Of a stretch of 6,043 nucleotides of DNA, positions 1-5,620 are shown piece by piece. Below the pieces are notes generated by a model. It was not told where the DNA came from. It did not search any database and saw nothing but the letters and a program-made list of their open reading frames with translations. Position 1 is the first letter of the stretch; each line of letters opens with the position of its first letter. This DNA is from Acidobacteriaceae bacterium (GTDB lineage Bacteria > Acidobacteriota > Terriglobia > Terriglobales > Acidobacteriaceae), in NCBI GenBank assembly GCA_003162255.1, contig PMMJ01000028.1:1-6043 (forward strand). Reading direction: 5' to 3'. A program made the position numbers and the translations under genes.

Positions 1-369
1 GTCGTCTGGCTAGCGCTTGACCAAACTCAGCTCTCCAAGAACGCAAGAGCAGCCATCGACGATGCGCGTCGGAACGGGGACGGATTAGCCATCTCTGACA
101 TTACTCTCCTGGAGTTAGCCACGCTCTCGAGTAAAGGACGCATCCGGCTCGACATCAGCCTCGAATCTTTCCTGCGGGAGGTCGAGGCCCGCTTCATCGT
201 CCTACCGATCAGTAGCCGCGCATGCGTGCGCGCCCTCGGACTTCCAGCAACCTATCCTAAGGATCCAGCGGATCGCATCATCGGAGCCACCGCCCTGGTC
301 GAGGGACTGTCTCTGCTTACTGCGGACCGCGCGATCCGACGGTCACGGGCGCTGCACACGATTTGGTGA
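1..369 (+). CDS. PIN-domain toxin, VapC-like (5' end outside window)
   Basis: This is a probable VapC-family toxin, an Mg2+-dependent RNase that is normally held inactive by an antitoxin encoded just upstream. Frame 1 is open from the window edge to TGA at 367-369, giving 122 residues. It begins VVWLALD, so only about 10 N-terminal residues, including the first catalytic Asp of the usual LLLDTH start, should be missing. Visible PIN features are the helix LSKNARAAI (11-19), SDITLLELA with the conserved Glu38, KDPADRIIGATA (87-98) with Asp88/Asp91, and LLTADRAI (105-112) with Asp109. This is the acidic cluster and the DPADR...TAD signature of the family. The protein ends soon after the last strand, as is usual. 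The cognate antitoxin would lie left of the window and cannot be seen. Family assignment is firm; toxicity and RNA target are unknown. Confidence 0.87.
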   Translation, partial: VVWLALDQTQLSKNARAAIDDARRNGDGLAISDITLLELATLSSKGRIRLDISLESFLREVEARFIVLPISSRACVRALGLPATYPKDPADRIIGATALVEGLSLLTADRAIRRSRALHTIW

Positions 370-370
370 G

Positions 371-400
371 AAAACCGTAAAAGCAGATAGTTTTGCTGCT
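371..400 (-). terminator. weak hairpin plus T-run downstream of the HNH relic
   Basis: Read on the minus strand, AGCAG (396-400) can pair with CTGCT (382-386) across a 9-base loop. The second arm runs straight into TTTT, and a second T4 follows at 371-374. It lies just past the stop of the decayed HNH gene, where a minus-strand terminator is expected. The stem is only 5 bp, so this is a weak call and could be chance. Confidence 0.25.
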
Positions 401-405
401 GGTGA

Positions 406-592
406 TCATTTCTGCCTGGGTTCCGCCCAAGGAAGTTTATTCCCCAAGTGATGCACTCTGGCGTGGCATGCCGTGCACAGCGTGATCAAGTTTTCCTCTG
501 AATCGGATCCCGACTGGCTGCGGAACTCACCACATAAGCGCTAACTTAAGCTGTTTGTGCTCGAAGTGGCATGCCAACTTCCGAGAACCCAT
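406..592 (-). pseudogene. decayed HNH endonuclease, C-terminal HNH domain remnant
   Basis: Two minus-strand frames together spell an HNH nuclease domain. The downstream frame (540 to 406, stop at 406-408) encodes 44 residues including SGSDSEENLITLCTACHA, then RVHHLGN. This matches the second half of HNH domains: the G-D-S-E-E-N-L-I-T-L-C-x-x-C-H block with the metal-binding CxxC and His. The upstream frame (about 592 to 527) reads GSRKLACHFEHKQLK and then hits TGA at 527-529. It resembles the preceding CGS..NL..HHKQ.RS block that carries the first Cys and the catalytic His pair, here degraded to H-F-E-H. The two parts are in different frames, the downstream frame is closed upstream by TAG at 541-543, and the first CxxC is not intact. 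I therefore call it a pseudogene. Its 5' limit is uncertain. It could come from a phage, a retroelement or a stand-alone HNH gene. Confidence 0.62.
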
Positions 593-634
593 TTCCGGCC
601 AACTGTTTGCCGACAATCCAGGAGTGACCGTGTG

Positions 635-664
635 GTGGCTCGAACCGAGATTCCGAGCGGCCAC
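635..664. repeat. GC-rich imperfect inverted repeat
   Basis: GTGG and CTCG (635-642) face CGAG (654-657) and CCAC (661-664), with a 3-base bulge at 658-660 and an 11-base loop. Within it CCGAG occurs twice, 8 bases apart (645-649 and 653-657). It sits upstream of the HNH relic, where that gene's lost 5' end or leader would have been. No function can be assigned. Confidence 0.3.
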
Positions 665-718
665 TCTCGGGAAAAACGGATTCGAACCCTTGACACCAGG
701 TTAGACCAGCACTCCTAA

Positions 719-806
719 GTAAGTAAGTCACCGCACATGCAGTCGTGATATCCATCACCGCGCCGCATTCCACGACCCGTTAAACTTCTTGCGGCGTCTT
801 ACTTAC
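719..806. repeat. nested inverted repeat, 17-base arms with 2 mismatches
   Basis: The left arm 719-735 (GTAAGTAAGTCACCGCA) matches the reverse complement of 790-806 at 15 of 17 positions. The mismatches are 728/797 and 730/795. A second perfect pair lies inside it: GTCGTG (742-747) with CACGAC (771-776), enclosing a 23-base loop. The spacers between the two stems are 6 and 13 bases. The left arm is part of a short AAGT run (717-728). The element lies in otherwise empty DNA and is not followed by a T-run in either direction, so it is not a standard terminator. It could be a structured RNA, a small mobile-element remnant or a protein-binding site. Confidence 0.45.
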
Positions 807-992
807 CGTCAGCCTGCGTGGGAAGACAATCCCCCGTTCCCGACTGCCGCGAAACCCCTCCCCTGATCGGCAGCCGAGTCCGGCCTTCTCTACACAATAC
901 TCAGACGCGACGGAACGACCCTATGAGGCATGTCCTTTTCTTCCGCCCGTTTCATCGGCGGGACTCAGTATTCGCATGCAAGTTGCACGTTT
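807..992. other. intergenic region, no gene seen
   Basis: This is the leader region of the small secreted gene. I see no coding frame with a ribosome binding site or recognisable protein, and no convincing -35/-10 pair. The only structure is a short CCGCC (943-947) / GGCGG (957-961) inverted repeat, with a 5-bp stem and 9-base loop, about 40 bases before the start codon. It is too weak to name. Confidence 0.4.
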
Positions 993-998
993 AAGGAG
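993..998 (+). promoter_or_regulatory. ribosome binding site for the small secreted protein
   Basis: AAGGAG lies 5 bases before ATG 1004. It fixes that start over the other-frame starts at 930 and 976, which have no comparable site. Confidence 0.75.
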
Positions 999-1003
999 AA
1001 ACT

Positions 1004-1468
1004 ATGCAACCCAGGTTCTTACGCTCAATTCAGTATTTTTGTTTGCCATGCCTTGTTCTTTGTCTGGCGCTCACGGCGCCAGCCAGAAACACACACAACT
1101 TTGGCGGAGATTACCGGATCCTGCAGGTCACCGAGCAGGGCGACAATGTCGAACTGCGGATTTCGCTCCGGGTAATCAACTTCAGCGGGGCGGACGTGCA
1201 AGACGCCACCATCTCGCTCACCAGCTCTTTCGCGCCTCTTCCGCACCACGAGCCGTTCGATTGGGAGCAGGAGCAGGTTCCATTCAAGAATGTGACCCTG
1301 CACTTTAACGAGCACAAGGCCGTGCCGCGCCTCGTCGGCACTTTCACCATTCCGGCTCGCGAATACGAGCGCTGGCGGAAGGGCGAAGGGCCGAACTTCG
1401 TGATCGACTACCAGAGTGCTTCGGGAGAGCAGCGGCACGAGCACATCGCCCTGGTGCCCGCTCCCTAG
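1004..1468 (+). CDS. small exported protein of unknown function
   Basis: The 154-residue product carries a typical Sec signal peptide: basic start (MQPRFLR), hydrophobic core about 11-24 (YFCLPCLVLCLALT) and a probable cleavage after Ala27 (A-P-A before RN). The mature part of about 127 residues has no Cys, no lipobox and no membrane segment, so it should be free in the periplasm or outside the cell. Its pattern of alternating hydrophobic strands, for example DYRILQVTEQGDNVELRIS followed by VINFSGADVQDATISL, looks like an all-beta sandwich. The motif NFSGADVQDATISL recalls Ig-like or Fn3-like domains that carry surface modules, but I do not recognise a named family. The start is fixed by AAGGAG 5 bases upstream. 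The gene lies 153 bases before the large NHL protein on the same strand. A hairpin in between suggests they may not be strictly co-transcribed. That it is a gene is likely; its role is unknown. Confidence 0.78.
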   Translation: MQPRFLRSIQYFCLPCLVLCLALTAPARNTHNFGGDYRILQVTEQGDNVELRISLRVINFSGADVQDATISLTSSFAPLPHHEPFDWEQEQVPFKNVTLHFNEHKAVPRLVGTFTIPAREYERWRKGEGPNFVIDYQSASGEQRHEHIALVPAP

Positions 1469-1507
1469 AAGGGTGCCTGCTGAGTGGACGATTTTCAGAT
1501 TGGTGAA

Positions 1508-1524
1508 GCCGCGAGCAGCGCGGC
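1508..1524 (+). terminator. hairpin after the small secreted gene, no T-run
   Basis: GCCGCG (1508-1513) pairs perfectly with CGCGGC (1519-1524) across a 5-base loop, 39 bases after the stop codon at 1468. The stem is GC-rich but no U-tract follows. It may be a partial terminator, an attenuator or a transcript-stabilising hairpin. Confidence 0.35.
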
Positions 1525-1549
1525 ATTGACGGAAGGCGAAATTGCAAGA

Positions 1550-1570
1550 ATCAAAAATCAAAGATCAAAG
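1550..1570 (+). repeat. three tandem A-rich heptamers before the NHL gene
   Basis: ATCAAAA, ATCAAAG and ATCAAAG follow one another without a gap. They lie about 50 bases before the start codon of the large gene, in its probable 5' leader. They could be a simple-sequence tract, an A-rich upstream element or a repeated binding site. Confidence 0.5.
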
Positions 1571-1608
1571 AGTTACCGCCGGTGCTCAAGCGCCGAACAG
1601 CAATAGAT

Positions 1609-1614
1609 GGGAGG
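1609..1614 (+). promoter_or_regulatory. ribosome binding site that decides the NHL-protein start
   Basis: GGGAGG lies 7 bases before ATG 1622. The in-frame ATG at 1607 overlaps this site and has no ribosome binding site of its own. Starting at 1622 also gives a cleaner signal peptide, beginning MRYFK. Confidence 0.8.
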
Positions 1615-1621
1615 AATCGCG

Positions 1622-4600
1622 ATGCGTTACTTCAAGCTGATGGTTTGCACCGGAATCTTACTGCTCCTGTCGGGAGCGGCCAGCGGTCAGCAGGACTATA
1701 TCAGTATCTTCGCCGGTGGCGGACCGAATAATGTTCCGGCCACGAGCGCGCCGGTTTTCAACGAGCCGGCAAGTGTTGCCCTCGACGGTGCCGGGAATGT
1801 CTATTTCACTACCGGAGGAAATAATTATCCATGGGATGTCGTGGAGAACCGGGTCTGGAAGGTGACCAAGTCAACGGGGATCCTGACGATCCTCGCGGGA
1901 AGCTACTACGAGGGCTATTCCGGTGACGGCGGTCCGGCGGTGGATGCTCAGTTTCAAAACCCTACAGGCATCGCGGTCGATTCCGCGGGGAATGTGTTCA
2001 TCGCGGACACAAACAATGAGATAGTCCGCGAAGTGAACGTCAGCACCGGAATCATCAATACGATCGCTGGAACTCCGGGACGCTCTGGCTATTCCATCGA
2101 TAACCGCCCGGCGACGATCGCCTTGCTGTATTTTCCCCGTGGCGTGGCCATCGACAAGAATGGGAACCTTTTTATCGCTGACACCAACAACCACCGCATC
2201 CGCATGGTAGCCTGCGCCACGGTGACCAGCAGCGGCGGCACTTGCACTCCCAATGCGGGCCAGACGACCGGCTACATTTACACTGTAGCCGGGACTGGGA
2301 ACTACCCGTACAGCGGCGATAACACACCGGCCACCTCAGCCAATCTGTACCATCCGTATGGTGTGACCACGGACAATGCAGGAAATCTCTATATCGCCGA
2401 CACCTTTGACAGTCTAGTGCGCCGGGTAGCCTGCGGAACAGGGATCAGCGGCTGCACACCCCCGCCGGACGAAACGTCCGGGTACATCTACACCCTGGCC
2501 GGCTATGGTGAAAGTCCGGGTCATAGTGGCACGGCCGGTTACAACGGCGACGGAATCGAGGCCAACACAGCCGAGTTGAATATTCCCATTTCTGTGAGTG
2601 TGGACAATTCCGGCAATCTTTTCATCGCCGACAACAACAATAACCGCACACGCGAAGTGTCTTGCGTAACGACAACGAGTAACGGCGGTACTTGCACTCC
2701 CAATTCGGCTCAGGCGAGCGGGAACATTTACACGGTGGCGGGCACGGGAACCGCAGGCTACAACGGTGATAACCAGGCGGCCACAACCGCTGAACTGAAC
2801 TACCCCGATTGGGTTGCGGTGGACGGTGCCGGAGATTTGTTTATCGCCGATGGCAATGATCTTGTCCGGGAGGTCACCTGCGACAATTACATGGTCGCTT
2901 GCACGCCTCCTCCAGGTGCTGACTGGGGGTACATCTACACCATCGCTGGGACACCCTCCTCCCCCTCCCCTTCCTTCTCTGGTAACGACGTTCCAGCAAA
3001 CGACGCCACGCTGTTTTCCCCAACCGGGACCGCTTCGGACTCCGCGGGCAATCTTTATATCGCCGACACCGGCAATTGTGTCGTCCGGGAAGTGAGTGCC
3101 AGCACCGGAAACATCTCAACCTTTGCCGGCATTCCCGGAATCTGCAGCTACGGCGGGGATGGCGGGTCGGCCACCAGTGCTTATCTGAACGATCCGTATA
3201 AGGTCGCGGTGGACAGCCTCGACAACGTGTACATCGCGGATGAACTTAACTGTGTGGTCCGGAAGGTGAGCGGCGGCACTATTTCCACATTTGCCGGCAC
3301 TCCCGGAACTTGTGGTTACGGTGGCGACGGCGGGGCTGCTACCAGCGCCCAACTCTACTGGCCAACCGGCGTCGCGGTGGACAATTCTGGGAATGTCTAC
3401 ATCGCAGATCAACACAACCAGGTGGTCCGCAATGTGAGCGGCGGCATCATTTCCACATTCGCCGGCAATTACGCGTTGGGAGGGGGATTCTCTGGTGACT
3501 TTGGTCCGGCGACTAGTGCTCAGTTGGCCACTCCGATCGATGTGGCCGTGGATCGCACGGGCAATGTATACATTGCGGACGAAGTAAACAGCCGTATCCG
3601 CAAAGTGAACCCATCAGAAATCATCACCACCTACGCGGGAAACGGCACGACGGGATACCTGGGCGACGGTATTCTGGCCATTACAACGTCACTGTACTAT
3701 CCGGAAGGGGTTGCAGTCGATTTGGCTGGCGACGTTCTCATCGCTGACAACGACAACGGTCGTGTGCGTCTCGTGGATCAGGGAGGAATTATTCATACCA
3801 TCGCCGGAAATGGAACGGGCGCCGGTTTCTACGGCAATGACGTGCTGGCCACGACCGCCGCACTCCAGCCAGTAAGTGTAAGTATCGATTCCTCGGGCAA
3901 CATCTACGCAGCCGACGTCAACACCTATCTGATCCGCAAGATCAGTGCGCTGGCGATAGTAAATCCCTCGCTTGTGAGCGTGACGTTCGATCAGCAGCCG
4001 ATCAAGACAACCAGCGAACCGGTGGCTATAACGCTTGCCGCCAACGGCTCCGTGGATATCGGCAGCATCACCCTGAGCGCGGGCTTCGTGGAGACCGACG
4101 ATTGCCCCAGCACGCTGAACAGCACGACGTGCACCATAGACGTAAGCTTCGCGCCGACGGTGGCGGGAATCATCAACGGCACGCTCACCATCAGCTACAA
4201 CGGTTTCTTCACCCAGGAGACGGTTGTCAACCTGCAAGGCACAGCCACGGCTCTCACGCTGAGCCCCACGTCGCTGGCCTTCGGCAGTCATCTCGTCGCA
4301 ACCAGTACGACCAAGACGGTAACGGTGAAAGGAGGGACGACCTATACGGCCACGTCGGCCACACTCGAAGGCGATACCACCGACTTCACCATCGCCAGCA
4401 ACACTTGCACCGGCGCGATCACTACAAGGTGCGTCATCGGAGTGAAGTTCGACCCGCTGAGCACAGGCGCGAAGAAGGCCACGCTGATCATCCACGACAG
4501 CGATCCCACGAACCCGCAGTTGGTGGGGCTCACGGGAACGGGAACCAGCTCCGAGTCATTCACCCCGGCCAGCGTCACTTTTACGAAGGACCAAACGATC

Positions 4601-5563
4601 AACGTCGCCAGCACGAACACGAAAGTGACGTTCAAGTACACCGGAACTGGAACGCTGACGTTGACCAGTCTGGTGGCGAGCACGAACTACTCCATCAATT
4701 ACACCGGAATCACGAGCGGCGGATGCAATACAGTTACATCGCTAGCCACCAATGCAACGTGCACGTTCAACGTGGCTTTCACTCCCACTTCGATCGGCAC
4801 GATCACGGGAACGGTCACCGCGAACTTCACGGGCGACCCGAACGGGTTCACCTCGCAGCAGTTGCCACTGAGCGGAACCGGCACCGAGGTCACCTTGTCG
4901 CCGGCTTCGCTGGCCTTCGGCACGGTAACGACAATCAAAACGCTGTCGGTGACGGTCAAGAACATGGGCGCGACACCGCTAACCTTCAGCAGCGCTCCGA
5001 CGATAACCGGTACCGGGGCAGCCAACTTCGCCGTGCTGCCCTACAACACGCCGTCGACGAGCACGTGCCTGAACGGGACGGTAACCCTGGCTCAATACGG
5101 ATTCTGTACCTACACCGTGACGTTCACCGGCGGGGTTGGCACCACGTCCCTCGCTGCCGACCTCAACATTTCCGACAATGGTGGAGGCAGCCCGCAAGTG
5201 GTGGCGATGACCGGAACAGAAACCGAGGTGAGCCTGACGCCGGCTACGCTGGCCTTCGGCACGATACTGGGAACCGAAACGCTGTCGATGGCGGTCCAGA
5301 ACTTGGGCACCACACCGCTGACTTTCAGCAAAGCTCCCACCGTAACCGGCACAGGCGCGGCCAACTTCGTCGTGCAGCCCTACATTGTCGGGACGCAGAG
5401 CACCTGCCTGGAACCCGGGTTGACGCTGACTCAAGACCAAATCTGTACCTACACCGTCACGTTCACCAATGCAGGAGGCACCACGTCCTTCACCACCTCC
5501 CTAAACATTTTCGACAATGGTGGAGGCAGTCCGCAATTGGAGAAGATGACGGCTAGAGACTGA
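1622..5563 (+). CDS. large exported NHL-repeat protein with five C-terminal Ig-like (choice-of-anchor D/HYDIN-type) modules
   Basis: The product has 1313 residues. A signal peptide (1 to about 22: basic MRYFK, hydrophobic core to LLLLSGAASG) is followed by twelve NHL-type blades (about 25-776). The consensus is Y-S-G-D-G-G-P-A-T-S-A, then GVAVD..GNVYIADT.N and VR.V..G.I.T.AG. Blades 2-12 start near residues 99, 157, 230, 307, 380, 452, 510, 566, 623, 679 and 736; blade 1 is irregular. Blades 3-6 carry longer Cys-containing loops. Residues about 780-1313 form five Ig-like modules starting near 780, 878, 979, 1089 and 1202. Each has the strand pattern SP.SLAFG...V...V.N.G..PLT and a paired-Cys segment ending C-T-x-x-V-x-F. 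NHL repeats form beta-propellers used mostly for binding; I infer a surface or periplasmic binding or adhesive role. No catalytic motif, transmembrane anchor, sortase signal or PEP-CTERM tail is visible. The C-terminus ends abruptly on a module boundary, so the protein may be secreted free or be a shortened form. Confidence 0.9.
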   Translation: MRYFKLMVCTGILLLLSGAASGQQDYISIFAGGGPNNVPATSAPVFNEPASVALDGAGNVYFTTGGNNYPWDVVENRVWKVTKSTGILTILAGSYYEGYSGDGGPAVDAQFQNPTGIAVDSAGNVFIADTNNEIVREVNVSTGIINTIAGTPGRSGYSIDNRPATIALLYFPRGVAIDKNGNLFIADTNNHRIRMVACATVTSSGGTCTPNAGQTTGYIYTVAGTGNYPYSGDNTPATSANLYHPYGVTTDNAGNLYIADTFDSLVRRVACGTGISGCTPPPDETSGYIYTLAGYGESPGHSGTAGYNGDGIEANTAELNIPISVSVDNSGNLFIADNNNNRTREVSCVTTTSNGGTCTPNSAQASGNIYTVAGTGTAGYNGDNQAATTAELNYPDWVAVDGAGDLFIADGNDLVREVTCDNYMVACTPPPGADWGYIYTIAGTPSSPSPSFSGNDVPANDATLFSPTGTASDSAGNLYIADTGNCVVREVSASTGNISTFAGIPGICSYGGDGGSATSAYLNDPYKVAVDSLDNVYIADELNCVVRKVSGGTISTFAGTPGTCGYGGDGGAATSAQLYWPTGVAVDNSGNVYIADQHNQVVRNVSGGIISTFAGNYALGGGFSGDFGPATSAQLATPIDVAVDRTGNVYIADEVNSRIRKVNPSEIITTYAGNGTTGYLGDGILAITTSLYYPEGVAVDLAGDVLIADNDNGRVRLVDQGGIIHTIAGNGTGAGFYGNDVLATTAALQPVSVSIDSSGNIYAADVNTYLIRKISALAIVNPSLVSVTFDQQPIKTTSEPVAITLAANGSVDIGSITLSAGFVETDDCPSTLNSTTCTIDVSFAPTVAGIINGTLTISYNGFFTQETVVNLQGTATALTLSPTSLAFGSHLVATSTTKTVTVKGGTTYTATSATLEGDTTDFTIASNTCTGAITTRCVIGVKFDPLSTGAKKATLIIHDSDPTNPQLVGLTGTGTSSESFTPASVTFTKDQTINVASTNTKVTFKYTGTGTLTLTSLVASTNYSINYTGITSGGCNTVTSLATNATCTFNVAFTPTSIGTITGTVTANFTGDPNGFTSQQLPLSGTGTEVTLSPASLAFGTVTTIKTLSVTVKNMGATPLTFSSAPTITGTGAANFAVLPYNTPSTSTCLNGTVTLAQYGFCTYTVTFTGGVGTTSLAADLNISDNGGGSPQVVAMTGTETEVSLTPATLAFGTILGTETLSMAVQNLGTTPLTFSKAPTVTGTGAANFVVQPYIVGTQSTCLEPGLTLTQDQICTYTVTFTNAGGTTSFTTSLNIFDNGGGSPQLEKMTARD
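2090..2974 (+). repeat. duplicated two-blade unit (blades 3-4 and 5-6) inside the NHL gene
   Basis: Blades 3+4 (2090-2539, 450 bases) and 5+6 (2540-2974, 435 bases) are copies of one two-blade block. Blades 3 and 5 share a loop with GGTCTPN; their CTTGCACTCCCAAT stretches at 2241 and 2691 are exactly 450 bases apart. Blades 4 and 6 share a different loop with C-T-P-P-P (TGCAC at 2453 and 2900, 447 bases apart). Each loop ends in G-x-I-Y-T. Confidence 0.75.
2975..3826 (+). repeat. regular short NHL blades 7-11, about 56-58 residues each
   Basis: Blade starts at 2975, 3149, 3317, 3488 and 3656, with the next blade at 3827, give periods of 168-174 bases. Blades 7-9 are closest at DNA level: TTTGCCGGCA occurs at 3122 and 3290, 168 bases apart, and GTGAGCGGCGGCA at 3266 and 3434, again 168 apart. 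This indicates fairly recent duplication or conversion of single blades, unlike the two-blade step seen upstream. Confidence 0.7.
4886..5563 (+). repeat. 339-base tandem duplication encoding the last two Ig-like modules
   Basis: Unit 1 is 4886-5224 and unit 2 is 5225-5563. Anchor points keep an exact offset of 339 bases: GAGGT at 4886/5225, TCTGTACC at 5103/5442 and GACAATGGTGGAGGCAG at 5174/5513. There is thus no net insertion or deletion across 113 codons. The copies have diverged by substitutions. The stop codon TGA at 5561-5563 occupies the last codon of unit 2, where unit 1 has ACC (Thr). Confidence 0.85.
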
Positions 5564-5585
5564 AGCCGGGAGGATCAATCCACAG

Positions 5586-5608
5586 GCGGGGAGTGCCAGG
5601 CTCCCCGC
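5586..5608 (+). terminator. strong GC hairpin after the NHL gene
   Basis: GCGGGGAG (5586-5593) pairs perfectly with CTCCCCGC (5601-5608) over a 7-base loop, 22 bases past the stop codon. Only TT and a later TTT follow, so the U-tract is poor. The position strongly suggests a terminator for the large gene. Being symmetric, it could also stop transcription coming from the insertion sequence on the other strand. Confidence 0.6.
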
Positions 5609-5620
5609 TTACCGTTTGCC

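Noticed and set aside
678..720. tRNA-like T-arm on the minus strand (GGGTTCGAATCC, complement of 678-689)
   Set aside because: The T-loop consensus is present, but the middle pair of the 5-bp stem is G-G, the following TTTCCCG has no matching acceptor strand at the expected distance, and no anticodon arm could be built. It is at best a decayed fragment or chance.
546..773. 75-codon minus-strand open frame
   Set aside because: Its translation shows no domain, and it runs out of frame through the HNH relic and one arm of the nested inverted repeat.
1526..1554. Possible promoter: TTGACG, 17-base gap, AATCAA
   Set aside because: The -35 is good, but the -10 matches TATAAT at only three of six positions. 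It overlaps the A-rich heptamers, so it is not strong enough to list.
1025..1561. 178-codon open frame on the minus strand
   Set aside because: It mirrors the small secreted gene, which has a signal peptide and a good ribosome binding site; the antisense frame has neither.
1607..1621. ATG at 1607 as start of the NHL protein
   Set aside because: It overlaps the GGGAGG site that serves ATG 1622 and has no upstream ribosome binding site; the extra MGGIA residues add nothing to the signal peptide.
3689..4495. 268-codon open frame on the minus strand
   Set aside because: It is antisense to the NHL gene, Arg/Gly-rich, with no recognisable domain. Repetitive GC-rich coding DNA commonly leaves such frames open.
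4102..5556. 484-codon open frame on the plus strand, offset from the NHL frame
   Set aside because: It has no ribosome binding site, is rich in His/Arg/Gln from reading the repeat DNA out of frame, and lies wholly inside the convincing NHL/Ig-like frame.
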